This document shows positions 37,255 through 45,746 of a stretch of DNA of 57,696 bases, piece by piece. The stretch comes from Clostridia bacterium (lineage in GTDB: Bacteria; Bacillota; Clostridia; Christensenellales; UBA1242), in the NCBI GenBank assembly GCA_017503005.1, contig JAFVTW010000011.1:1-57696 (forward strand). Reading direction: 5' to 3'. The notes under the pieces are model-generated. The model saw only the letters and a list, made by a program, of their open reading frames with translations. It had not been told where the DNA came from and searched no databases. How positions within the stretch are numbered: position 1 is the first letter of the stretch; each line of letters starts with the position of its first letter. The position numbers and the translations under genes were made by a program.

Positions 37255-37812
37255 TTAAGCACGACCGTAGTATTTACCATCAGCTGTAGTAACAATAATT
37301 TTGTCACCTTCATTAATAAACATAGGTACTCTTACTGCAATACCTGTATCAATTTTTGCAACTTTAGTAGCAGCTGTAGCTGTACTATCTTTGATACCAG
37401 GTTCACATTCGATGATTGTGTATTCAACTTTTTCAGGAAGAGTGATACCTAAAAGTTCAGCACCATAGAAAGTTAGTTGAACTTCCATATTTTCTAGTAA
37501 GAAATCTTTGTTGTCGCCGATTTGAGTGTCAGATAGTTCGTATTGTTCGTAAGTGATGTTGTCCATAAAGTAATATGTGTCACCAGCTTCGTACAAATAT
37601 TGAACAGTTTTTCTATCAATTCTAGCTTCTTCAAACTTAACATTGGTATTGAATGTTCTTTCTAGAGTTGTACCAGTTCTTAAGTTTTTCATTTTAGTCT
37701 TCATAAATGCAGCACCTTTACCAGGTTTTACATGTAAGAATTCTACTATTTGATAAATATTACCTTCGATAAGTAAGGTCATACCATTTCTAATATCATT
37801 TACATCTACCAT
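37255..37812 (-). CDS. efp: Elongation factor P
   Basis: Relieves ribosomes stalled on polyproline. Choosing the ATG at 37812 gives 185 residues, the standard EF-P length, and MVDVNDIRNG as N-terminus; AAGGA lies 7 bases upstream, while the ATG seven codons earlier would contain that site. The three KOW/OB domains are recognisable; the modification loop reads KPGKGAAF with the usual Lys. The C-terminal domain ends VTTADGKYYGRA, also typical. Monocistronic with a strong terminator. Confidence 0.98.
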   Translation of the reverse strand: MVDVNDIRNGMTLLIEGNIYQIVEFLHVKPGKGAAFMKTKMKNLRTGTTLERTFNTNVKFEEARIDRKTVQYLYEAGDTYYFMDNITYEQYELSDTQIGDNKDFLLENMEVQLTFYGAELLGITLPEKVEYTIIECEPGIKDSTATAATKVAKIDTGIAVRVPMFINEGDKIIVTTADGKYYGRA

Positions 37813-37909
37813 ATATAATTCCTTCTTTTTCAAAAATCTATTACAATTTTAATTGTTTTTGTGTCACTTGTCAACTACTGTTCCTACTAATGTACAACAA
37901 AATAACCTT

Positions 37910-38836
37910 TTACTTTTTGTCAGCAATCTTTTTTGTTCTCTTTTTTGGTTGTTCTGTTTCGGTCAACAAATTATTTTCACTACCAGCTACAACACCGTCT
38001 TTACTTTCAACCACTGTTTCAATATTTTCTACATTAGCAGATACACCTACAAGTTGTTTTTGTTTAATGTATTTGGTCCACTTGATATAACCATAAGTTG
38101 TGTTTGTTAAATAACCAAACTTCAATACTAATAGTATCCATTGACCAGCCATAATATTTATTGCAATTTCACAGAATGTAGCTATGTACCAAGCTATCCA
38201 TTGCTCTCTAAATCTAAACAATATAAATAGTCCGTTAGCTATACCTACAGCACTACAGCAAGCATCGATATAACAAACAATTTTCTCTAGTACTGGAGTG
38301 TCTGAAAGTATACCACTTTCTACATCAATAAGTGTTAGCAAATATCCTACACCTATAGTCCATATAACTATAGCAGAAATTACTAATACTTCTTGCCAAC
38401 CAGTAAGTCTACGAACTTCTGTAAGCTCTTCTTGTTCTCTGTCTTTGTGCTTGTTCCACATAAAGAAGCTAACAATGTCTACTGGTATCCAGAAGAAAAT
38501 TGTAGTAGCCATAGTAGCAAATCTGTAAGCACATACTATACAGATAGCAATCTCAGTAAACTCTACTACTAGCGATACTAAGAAGTTCCATTTGCTTTGC
38601 TTAGAAATAAGTAATTCACACAAAATATTTGAGAAAATATCTATCAAATATAATGTCATAATAAGTGAACCATTTACACCATTTACATCTTCTTCTGGAA
38701 ATAAAAATGCAAATAAGAAAGCTAAAACTGTAATACTAAAAAACCAGATTTTTTCGTATGTGGTAAAATAATTCCACACATTTACAATTTTGGCCCACAC
38801 CTTGTTTAACCAAGCTTGTTCTTTTTTTGTCTCCAT
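37910..38836 (-). CDS. pnuC: PnuC-family nicotinamide mononucleotide/riboside transporter
   Basis: 308 residues, about seven membrane segments with a charged cytoplasmic loop (about 135-150) and a soluble Glu/Lys-rich tail (about 270-308). The C-terminal membrane region carries the PnuC pattern of Trp/Tyr/Asn residues (QWIAWYIATFCEIAIN; KFGYLTNTTYGYIKW). PnuC imports nicotinamide riboside for NAD synthesis. No NAD riboswitch is apparent in its 5' region. Ligand could also be another vitamin-like compound (PnuT, PnuX relatives). Confidence 0.85.
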   Translation of the reverse strand: METKKEQAWLNKVWAKIVNVWNYFTTYEKIWFFSITVLAFLFAFLFPEEDVNGVNGSLIMTLYLIDIFSNILCELLISKQSKWNFLVSLVVEFTEIAICIVCAYRFATMATTIFFWIPVDIVSFFMWNKHKDREQEELTEVRRLTGWQEVLVISAIVIWTIGVGYLLTLIDVESGILSDTPVLEKIVCYIDACCSAVGIANGLFILFRFREQWIAWYIATFCEIAINIMAGQWILLVLKFGYLTNTTYGYIKWTKYIKQKQLVGVSANVENIETVVESKDGVVAGSENNLLTETEQPKKRTKKIADKK

Positions 38837-38954
38837 AAAATATTTTTCCTTTTTAGTTTTTTGACGACAAATTATACAAAAAAGATGTACAAATTGTCAA
38901 ATACTTGCATTAATTTGTATTCACAAAATATATTTTACTTTTTTATGGTGTTTG

Positions 38955-38963
38955 TGCTAAAAT
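38955..38963 (+). promoter_or_regulatory. Extended -10 element of the YnbB gene
   Basis: TGC followed by TAAAAT (38958-38963), an extended -10 without a convincing -35. The ATG follows 33 bases later with AAGGA in between. Confidence 0.5.
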
Positions 38964-38996
38964 ACAACTTGTAAAAAACAACAAGGAAACAATAAA

Positions 38997-40253
38997 ATGA
39001 ATAACCTATTTGATATTGATGAAAAATTATTAAAACTAGCAGATGTAGTAGAATTAGAGCTAACAGATATATTTAAAGGCTTTGACAATCTTTGCCTAAA
39101 AAATAGCGAAAGAATACTAAAAGCTTTTCAAGATAATCGTGTAGCAAGTTCTGACTTTGCCGAAATTAATGGTTACGGATACTACGATGCTGGTCGTGAC
39201 AAACTAGAAGCTATATATGCTCAAATTTTTGGCACAGAAGATGCACTAGTTAGACCACAAATTATGAGTGGTACTCATGCCCTAGCACTTACATTTAGTG
39301 GCCTATTAAAATATGGCGATACCCTACTAAGCATATCTGGAACACCCTACGACTCATTACAAGCTATTATCGGTATAATCGGCGATAGCAGAAACTCACT
39401 AATTGCTAATGGTGTAAAGTACGAAGAGATAGCACTACTAAACGACAACTTTGACATACCTGCTATTGTAGAAAAATTAAAACAAACAAAAGTAAAAGTA
39501 ATAGAAATTCAAAGATCTAGAGGCTATGCTCACAGACAAAGTCTAAGTATAGAAAAAATAGAAAGAGTAATCAAAGCCATAAGAGAAGTAGATCAAGATG
39601 TAATCATAATGGTAGACAACTGCTATGGTGACCTAGTAGAAGAAAAAGAACCTACTCATGTAGGAGCAGATGTAATAGTAGGCTCACTAATGAAAAACTT
39701 AGGTGGTGGAATTTGTAAAAGCGGTGGATACATTGTAGGTAAAAAAGACATTATCTGGGATATTGCAGAAAGATTCTCTGCCCCTGGCACTGGCAAAGAT
39801 CTAGGTGCAAACTTCAATGAAAACATCAACTACTTCAAAGGATTATTCCTAGCACCTAGAGCTGTATGCTCTAGCTTAAAAACCATGGTGTTCGCTAGTA
39901 GAATTCTAGAGAAACTAGGGTTTGATGTAGATCCAAAATACAACGAGCCTAGAACAGACATCATTCAAACTATCAATTTGTTCACACCAGAAAATATCAC
40001 AAACTTCCATGTAGGCATACAAAAGGGTTCTCCTATCGATAGCTTTGTAACACCTGTAGCAGCTCCTATGCCTGGTTACCCACACGACGAAATTATGGCA
40101 TCTGGCACATTCACTCAAGGTGCCACAATTGAGCTAAGTTGCGATGGACCAATGGTAGAGCCATACACTGCATATATGCAAGGTGGTCTTACATACGACT
40201 ATGGCAAATTAGGAATATTGATAGCAATAAACGAAATTCAAAAGAAAAAGTAA
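38997..40253 (+). CDS. Methionine gamma-lyase family protein (YnbB)
   Basis: 418 residues, a fold-type I PLP enzyme of the YnbB/aluminium-resistance family (PF06838). The opening region (DNRVASSDFAEINGYGYYD), the PQIMSGTHALALTFSGLLKYGD segment and the Lys in GSLMKNLGGG, which binds PLP, are family signatures. Its true reaction is poorly known; members are annotated as methionine gamma-lyase relatives. It has its own promoter and no close terminator, so some transcripts may run into the ABC exporter leader downstream. Confidence 0.93.
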   Translation: MNNLFDIDEKLLKLADVVELELTDIFKGFDNLCLKNSERILKAFQDNRVASSDFAEINGYGYYDAGRDKLEAIYAQIFGTEDALVRPQIMSGTHALALTFSGLLKYGDTLLSISGTPYDSLQAIIGIIGDSRNSLIANGVKYEEIALLNDNFDIPAIVEKLKQTKVKVIEIQRSRGYAHRQSLSIEKIERVIKAIREVDQDVIIMVDNCYGDLVEEKEPTHVGADVIVGSLMKNLGGGICKSGGYIVGKKDIIWDIAERFSAPGTGKDLGANFNENINYFKGLFLAPRAVCSSLKTMVFASRILEKLGFDVDPKYNEPRTDIIQTINLFTPENITNFHVGIQKGSPIDSFVTPVAAPMPGYPHDEIMASGTFTQGATIELSCDGPMVEPYTAYMQGGLTYDYGKLGILIAINEIQKKK

Positions 40254-40292
40254 TTTATTTGCTAAATTTTAATACAAATTTTGTTAAAAATA

Positions 40293-40321
40293 TTGAAATG
40301 CAGCAAATACTATGATATAAT
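40293..40321 (+). promoter_or_regulatory. Strong promoter before the ABC exporter leader
   Basis: TTGAAA (40293-40298), a 17-base spacer and a perfect TATAAT (40316-40321). The predicted start of transcription (about 40328) is 190 bases before the ABC gene. Confidence 0.8.
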
Positions 40322-40327
40322 AGACAT

Positions 40328-40420
40328 ATGAATCGTTTGTTTTTGAAACAATTTAATAAAAAGCAAATTTCTGTTAAAATTAATATGAATTGTAAGAACT
40401 TCTTAATGGGCAACCGTTAA
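40328..40420 (+). CDS. Possible 30-codon leader peptide
   Basis: An ATG located at the predicted transcription start opens 30 codons (MNRLFLKQF... to ...MNCKNFLMGNR) ending in TAA at 40418-40420, inside the 3' side of the strong hairpin at 40397-40426. No Shine-Dalgarno is visible for this ATG (it would be leaderless) or for the internal ATG at 40385. If translated, a ribosome at its end would disrupt the terminator. Could be chance; the arrangement with the promoter and hairpin is the only support. Confidence 0.35.
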   Translation: MNRLFLKQFNKKQISVKINMNCKNFLMGNR

Positions 40421-40432
40421 GGAGTTTTTTTA
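40397..40432 (+). terminator. Very strong hairpin terminator or attenuator
   Basis: A 13-bp stem without mismatches apart from G-U pairs (40397-40409 with 40414-40426) closed by a GCAA tetraloop, followed by seven Ts. It lies about 105 bases downstream of the promoter and 85 bases upstream of the ABC gene's start codon, the position of an attenuator. Confidence 0.85.
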
Positions 40433-40516
40433 ATCCCTAATTTAGTTTTGCAAGTAATTAGCTTTTTTTAAACCATCAAATACTAACGACAAAATAAAAA
40501 CAGGAGGCAAAAGGAT

Positions 40517-41494
40517 TTGATAGAAGTTAAGAATTTAACCAAAGAATTTAAAATTTCTAAAAAACAAAAAGGGTTCTTAGGCTCAGTTAAAGGACTGTTT
40601 AAACGAGAACACACCATAAAAAGAGCACTAGACAATGTTAGCTTTACAATAAACGATGGCGACATTGTAGGATACCTAGGACCAAATGGCGCTGGCAAAA
40701 GTACCACTATCAAAATTATGTGCGGCATACTAACCCCTACCAGTGGCGAATGCACCATAAACAATATGATACCATGGAAAGACAGAGTAACATTTGTAAA
40801 AGACATAGGTGTAGTATTTGGTCAACGATCACAACTATGGTGGGATGTACCAGTAATAGATAGTTTCTATCTACTAAAAGATATCTACAAAATTCCCGAA
40901 GATGTATTTAAAAGTCAATTAGAAATATTGACTAAGCAGCTTGACCTGGCTGATATAATAAATGTCCCACTTAGACAACTATCACTAGGTCAAAAAATGA
41001 AGTGTGAACTGGCTGGTTCGCTGCTACATAGACCTAAAATACTATTCTTAGACGAACCGACTATAGGATTAGATGCGACTAGCAAACTAAAAGTAAGAGA
41101 GTTTATAAAGCAAATAAACAAAGAACTAGGCATCACTGTAATCCTAACTACCCACGATATGAACGACATCGAAGCACTTACAAACAAAATAATCATCATA
41201 GGCAAAGGTCAACTACTATTCAATGGTTCATTTGACGAAATCAAACACAAATACAAAAACTACCGAACCATAGAAATAGAATTCGAAAAAGAATATGACG
41301 AAATAAAACTTGATGGGTTTGAATTTATCAAAAAAGAAGGCAGAATACAAACCTTCAAAACAGCCAAAAAAGACTTTAAAATAGCCGATTTTGTGGTAGA
41401 ACTAAGCAAAAAATACAAAGTAATTGATGTACAGGTAGAATCTATATCTCTAGAAGAAATCATATCAAAAATGTTTGAGGAGTTAGGGGTATGA
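40517..41494 (+). CDS. ABC exporter ATP-binding protein
   Basis: 325 residues: an ABC ATPase with Walker A GPNGAGKST (near residue 58), Q-loop FGQRSQLWWDVP, signature LSLGQKMK, Walker B ILFLDEPTIGLD and switch His TTHDM, then a C-terminal extension of about 80 residues. The QLWWDLP Q-loop is characteristic of ATPases partnered with ABC2_membrane_6 (DUF990-type) permeases. Start is TTG at 40517 with AGGAGG 9 bases upstream. It overlaps the next gene by 4 bases (ATGA). Probable role: export of a small compound or drug; the leader ahead of it could link expression to a translation inhibitor. Confidence 0.93.
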   Translation: MIEVKNLTKEFKISKKQKGFLGSVKGLFKREHTIKRALDNVSFTINDGDIVGYLGPNGAGKSTTIKIMCGILTPTSGECTINNMIPWKDRVTFVKDIGVVFGQRSQLWWDVPVIDSFYLLKDIYKIPEDVFKSQLEILTKQLDLADIINVPLRQLSLGQKMKCELAGSLLHRPKILFLDEPTIGLDATSKLKVREFIKQINKELGITVILTTHDMNDIEALTNKIIIIGKGQLLFNGSFDEIKHKYKNYRTIEIEFEKEYDEIKLDGFEFIKKEGRIQTFKTAKKDFKIADFVVELSKKYKVIDVQVESISLEEIISKMFEELGV

Positions 41495-42294
41495 GAGCAT
41501 ATAAATCACTATTCAAAATTAGATTTATAAATACACTACAATATCGAACAGCGGCTTTTGCAGGAATACTTACACAATTTGCTTTTGGTCTATTATACAT
41601 ACTACTATTTAGAGCTTTTTATGCTCAAGGCAATGTACCAGAAAACTTCACGATAGACCAAATGACATCTTATATTTGGCTACAGCAAATATTTTTTGTA
41701 CTATTCTATATGGTAGACAAAAACCCACTAATGATTAACCAAATAGAACAAGGTAATATTTGCTACGAAATGGTAAGGCCTATGAACCTATACGGGAACT
41801 GGTTCTGCACATTATATGCCGAAAGAATATCAAAAACTGCACTAAGATTTGTGCCTGTATTGATATTAGCCATCATACTACCTGGTGGGTTTGGACTAGG
41901 AGCACCAGCATCTGCCCTAAACTTTTTATTATTTTTAGTAAATCTAATCATAGGTTCACTACTGATAATATCTATAAATATAATCGCATATTGTCTAATG
42001 TTTCACACCATGTCAAGCATAGGAATATTCTCAATAATCGCTACATTAGGTGCACTATTTAATGGTTCTATGATACCTCTACCACTTACACCTACATGGT
42101 TTCAGGCTCTTGTAAACTTCTTACCATTTAGATATGTAAACGACCTAACCTTCCAAACTTATGTAAGTTCTATACCACTGATAGATTCCCTACTACAGAC
42201 AGGCATACAGGTAGCTTGGCTACTATTCTTTGTACTAGTAGGCAACCTATGGCTAAAACGAAATTTGAAAAAAGTAGAAGTTCAAGGAGGTTAA
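41491..42294 (+). CDS. ABC exporter permease, ABC2_membrane_6 type, subunit 1
   Basis: 267 residues with six membrane segments and the opening AYKSLFKIRFINTLQYRTAAFAG typical of this family (membrane segment lengths judged by eye). It overlaps the ATPase by 4 bases and is followed by the second permease after one base. The two homologous permeases and one ATPase form the standard half-size exporter arrangement. Confidence 0.9.
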   Translation: MRAYKSLFKIRFINTLQYRTAAFAGILTQFAFGLLYILLFRAFYAQGNVPENFTIDQMTSYIWLQQIFFVLFYMVDKNPLMINQIEQGNICYEMVRPMNLYGNWFCTLYAERISKTALRFVPVLILAIILPGGFGLGAPASALNFLLFLVNLIIGSLLIISINIIAYCLMFHTMSSIGIFSIIATLGALFNGSMIPLPLTPTWFQALVNFLPFRYVNDLTFQTYVSSIPLIDSLLQTGIQVAWLLFFVLVGNLWLKRNLKKVEVQGG

Positions 42295-42295
42295 T

Positions 42296-43075
42296 ATGTT
42301 ATATTTTAAATATTTCAAAATGAATTTAAAAAAGATAGCACAATATAGACTTTCACTACTACTTAGTTTAATAGCACAAACTCTAACTGCTTCTATGGCA
42401 CTACTTACTATATACTTTCTATTTGATAGATTCAAAATTGTACAAGGCTGGACCTTTCAACAAGTATCACTATCCTATGCCGTAGTTTACTTGTGTTTTT
42501 CATTTACCGAATGCTTCTTTAGAGGAATAGACCACTTTGCACTACTTGTAAAAACCGGACAATTAGATGGTTTTTTAGTAAAACCTAGAGGGGTACTAAC
42601 TCAAGCACTTTCCTGCGAAGTTGAATTCTCAAAATTAGGTAGAATACTAGTAGGAATTGTAGTGCTAATATATTCTTGCTACATACAACCATTTGTATGG
42701 ACACCACTCAAAATTACAGTACTACTATTAATGCTAATATGTGGGGTTGTAATGTTTCTGGCACTATTCCTAATAGGTGCATCAGTTAGTATATTTACTG
42801 TAGAAGGAATAGAGGCTATGAACATACTTACCGACGGCGGTAGAGAACTATGTCAGTACCCTGTAAACATATATGGTAAATTTGTGCAAAACTTATTTAC
42901 CTACATCATACCTTTTGCCTGTTTTAACTACTTGCCTATGATGTTCATTTTCGATATGCCTAATGTAACACTATTTGGCAACATACTAGCTCCACTATAT
43001 GGAATGCTATTCTTTATACCAGCATATCTACTATTTAGATTTGCACTAAAAAAATACACATCTACTGGTAGCTAA
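42296..43075 (+). CDS. ABC exporter permease, ABC2_membrane_6 type, subunit 2
   Basis: 259 residues, six membrane segments. Family markers include LLVKTGQLDGFLVKPRG, the cytoplasmic coupling segment seen in this permease class, and a GRELCQYPVNIYGK segment. The start codon follows the previous stop by one base, with AAGGAGG overlapping the end of that gene. It ends the three-gene operon, followed immediately by a terminator. Confidence 0.9.
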   Translation: MLYFKYFKMNLKKIAQYRLSLLLSLIAQTLTASMALLTIYFLFDRFKIVQGWTFQQVSLSYAVVYLCFSFTECFFRGIDHFALLVKTGQLDGFLVKPRGVLTQALSCEVEFSKLGRILVGIVVLIYSCYIQPFVWTPLKITVLLLMLICGVVMFLALFLIGASVSIFTVEGIEAMNILTDGGRELCQYPVNIYGKFVQNLFTYIIPFACFNYLPMMFIFDMPNVTLFGNILAPLYGMLFFIPAYLLFRFALKKYTSTGS

Positions 43076-43077
43076 AT

Positions 43078-43111
43078 AAAAAAGAACATTCAGTTTTGAA
43101 TGTTCTTTTTT
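43078..43111. terminator. Bidirectional terminator
   Basis: A perfect 15-bp stem (43078-43092 with 43097-43111) and 4-base loop between the convergent exporter operon and the zinc-ribbon gene. Confidence 0.92.
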
Positions 43112-43128
43112 GTGTTTATACTATCAAA

Positions 43129-43833
43129 TTATTCTTCATCTTTAAGATATTCTTTGGTAGGAATGGCTTTATTTAGCAGATATTCTATAGTCTTTAATTG
43201 TATCAAAGAAATACCCGACATCTTTTTGGTTTGAGATAAAATATATATACCTTGCTCCACTTGATCAGCATCACCCATAGCCAAAATACCACCTAGTAGT
43301 ATATTCAAATCTATATTTTGATTGTTTTGGTCGTACAACAACTCTAGTCTACTAACACCATAATCAAATAACATTGTAGAATACTTATTTAATTTAACTT
43401 CTACTTCGTCAGGATTGTCTTGTGTAAAATCTTCTACCACTTCTCTAATATAGTAGATAAGTGCCCTATTTACTTCTTCGCTAGCAAGTAGATAGCTAAT
43501 ACCTTCGTTTAGCATATCGCCTATTAGATTGTAGTAACTACCAGCTCTTAGATACTTAGGCAAATTTGTTTGTTTAAACTCATCTATTCTAGCGACAATC
43601 TTGTTGTCTGCTACCGACATAAATTGTTTGTCTTTTAGTATCCTCAAGTCTTTACATATATTCAAGTCAAAACTAGTATACCCACATACTGGGCACTCTA
43701 GAGCAGGTTTGTGCCATAGTTCAAAAAAATACTTCTCTTCAAATCCAGTAGGTGTAACATACTTATCTACAGGATATTTTGAATTAAAATTTGTAGTGCT
43801 ACCACAAACAGCACATTTTTTTGTTGTTTTCAT
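43129..43833 (-). CDS. DUF2225-like zinc-ribbon protein
   Basis: 234 residues. Two Cys pairs (CAVC near residue 8-11 and CPVCGY near 48-53) form a likely zinc ribbon; the rest is helical, with TPR-like character from about 80 on. The N-terminal layout (Cys pair, a P-V-D-x-Y stretch, then CPVCGYT) recalls DUF2225 proteins of Bacillota, whose function is unknown. Monocistronic, with a terminator shared with the exporter. Family call is moderate. Confidence 0.75.
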   Translation of the reverse strand: MKTTKKCAVCGSTTNFNSKYPVDKYVTPTGFEEKYFFELWHKPALECPVCGYTSFDLNICKDLRILKDKQFMSVADNKIVARIDEFKQTNLPKYLRAGSYYNLIGDMLNEGISYLLASEEVNRALIYYIREVVEDFTQDNPDEVEVKLNKYSTMLFDYGVSRLELLYDQNNQNIDLNILLGGILAMGDADQVEQGIYILSQTKKMSGISLIQLKTIEYLLNKAIPTKEYLKDEE

Positions 43834-43889
43834 AGCTCATACTCCTTATTATAATTAAACCATTTAATACAATCATTGTCAAACAAACA

Positions 43890-43917
43890 AAAAAGATGCT
43901 TAAAAAAGCATCTTTTT
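43890..43917 (-). terminator. Terminator of the PHP-domain gene
   Basis: A 12-bp stem (43890-43901 with 43906-43917) with A and T flanks, overlapping the stop codon region. Confidence 0.88.
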
Positions 43918-45466
43918 ATTTTGAATGTCCACCAGTTTTGTTTATAGCATCTATTCTTTTTAGTTCTTCTTCCATAGACATTTGTTGTTTCGAGCCACTT
44001 GTTAAAGCTAGCTCTCCAGCCTCAAATTCTTGGAAATTTTTAGCAATTTTTGGAGGATAATTCTTTCTATTAGAATTTTTGTGCTTAATACTAGGTTTAA
44101 TTACTTGAGGTGTTCTAGTAAATGTAAAGTTGTCTACACCTTCTAAGAATGTTCTTTCAAAGTTTTGAGCAGTAAGTGTATATTGTTGTTGAATTTGAAT
44201 AATTTCTTCTTTTGGTATAGTTTTGTATTTTCTATGAGTTGTTTTGCCTTGTAGTCTAGCAAAATACAATTTTGCAAGTTCTTTTCTAAACTTCTTAACA
44301 CCTTGAGATGTAATATCGCCTTTGTTTGTACTAGCTAGAGTTTGTCTGTCATTATTTAGGTCACCTTCCATAAAGTGAGTATCGCTACCAGCAGTAAATA
44401 CAATTTCGTTACCTCTGTTTTTGCCACTAGCTACGAAATCTCTAACTTCATCTTTGATAATCTCGATAGTTGTCTTTTGTCCAGATTTTCTTTCTCTAAC
44501 ATCAGTATTTTTTGAATTGTAAAATAATTCAAAGCCATCGATACCATATTCTAATAATTTTCTAACAATTTGAGCTTTCTTTTCTTCTTTTGTTAGTCCA
44601 GAATTATCATTCATGTTTACACGGTTTAGGTTTACACCTGGGTGAGCAAGTACACACATTCCACCAGAAGCATGAGCTAATTTGATAACATCACTTACAT
44701 TTAGTTGCATTCTTTCTGGTCCAGGAGCAGATTTTAGAAGTTCTTTAACTTCTTTGTAGCTATTAGATAGTTTGATATTATTGTATTTTAGGAAATCAAT
44801 AACATCGTCTGCACCGAACCTACCAAAGCCTTTAGTTTGTTGTCTTTTCTCAATAATATAGTCTTTGATTTTTTCTTCGGTAAAGTGAATACCATATTTC
44901 TTTTCTATAATTCTAAATAAACCAAAGTCAACTAGCATATCGTTTTCGTGTTTTGCTTTTAAAAGCTTTAGTAGTGGACTAGGTTCTTCTAGTTTTAGAC
45001 CATATACAAGCATATGAATTTTTAGAGGTTTATTCTTTTCACTTTTTACACCAGGAATTACACAAGTAATCTCTACTGCCGGTATAACATTTACACCATT
45101 GATTCTGTTCATAGGTAGTGAAGGATTATATTCAGGAGTATTTTTATTTAATTCCTCATTTTCTTCCCTAATACGAAGATTTAATTTCTTAAGGTAAATT
45201 TGAGTTTCCATAATTTCATTATGGTTAGTAATAGCCACTTCGCCCACATTTACTTTGTTAGCAGCTTTGATAACTTCACCTATCTTACCAGTAGCATCAT
45301 GCGAACCATTTGAGTGTACATGATAGTCAACCTTTTGTGACACAAAAAAGTTTTGCATAATCCTTTGGACTTCTGCCAACTTCTCATTACTTATTGGATT
45401 TCCTTGTGTAGACTGACTTAAAAGCAAAAGTTGTTCTTCTACAAACAATTTTTCATCATTTGTCAT
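43916..45466 (-). CDS. PHP-domain phosphoesterase
   Basis: About 516 residues. The PHP metal motifs are in place: DYHVHSNGSHD (His49, His51), ITNHNE (His82), a LAHPGVN segment (near 260) and AGSDTHF (near 360). PHP domains hydrolyse phosphate esters in nucleases, polymerases and histidinol phosphatase; the substrate here is unknown. A basic C-terminal extension (about 400-516) with many Lys/Arg/Gln could bind nucleic acid. The ATG at 45466 is preferred, with GGAGG 7 bases upstream; the ATG five codons earlier would contain the site. Divergently transcribed from the metallophosphoesterase operon, which may be functionally linked. Confidence 0.85.
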   Translation of the reverse strand: MTNDEKLFVEEQLLLLSQSTQGNPISNEKLAEVQRIMQNFFVSQKVDYHVHSNGSHDATGKIGEVIKAANKVNVGEVAITNHNEIMETQIYLKKLNLRIREENEELNKNTPEYNPSLPMNRINGVNVIPAVEITCVIPGVKSEKNKPLKIHMLVYGLKLEEPSPLLKLLKAKHENDMLVDFGLFRIIEKKYGIHFTEEKIKDYIIEKRQQTKGFGRFGADDVIDFLKYNNIKLSNSYKEVKELLKSAPGPERMQLNVSDVIKLAHASGGMCVLAHPGVNLNRVNMNDNSGLTKEEKKAQIVRKLLEYGIDGFELFYNSKNTDVRERKSGQKTTIEIIKDEVRDFVASGKNRGNEIVFTAGSDTHFMEGDLNNDRQTLASTNKGDITSQGVKKFRKELAKLYFARLQGKTTHRKYKTIPKEEIIQIQQQYTLTAQNFERTFLEGVDNFTFTRTPQVIKPSIKHKNSNRKNYPPKIAKNFQEFEAGELALTSGSKQQMSMEEELKRIDAINKTGGHSK

Positions 45467-45685
45467 GTCACACCTCCGCAAATTTCTATTATTGATATTA
45501 TTTTAGCAAAACCGCAAACAAATTTCAATATGTAATTAGAATTATTTGCTTTTTTTAAATTATATTATTAATTTAAACAATTTAGAGTACCATATTTTCA
45601 TTATAAATACACACATTTTATGGTTAAAATAACCAAAAGTAATCCTCAAATCAAAGCATTTTTCGTCATTTAGAAAATATGGGTA

Positions 45686-45714
45686 TTGCAAAGCAAAAAT
45701 ATTTAAAGTATAAT
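45686..45714 (+). promoter_or_regulatory. Promoter of the metallophosphoesterase operon
   Basis: TTGCAA (45686-45691), 17-base spacer, TATAAT (45709-45714); a clear AAGGAG ribosome binding site precedes the ATG at 45747. Confidence 0.8.
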
Positions 45715-45746
45715 GAGTTTGTAATGAAAAAATATAAGGAGTTAAA

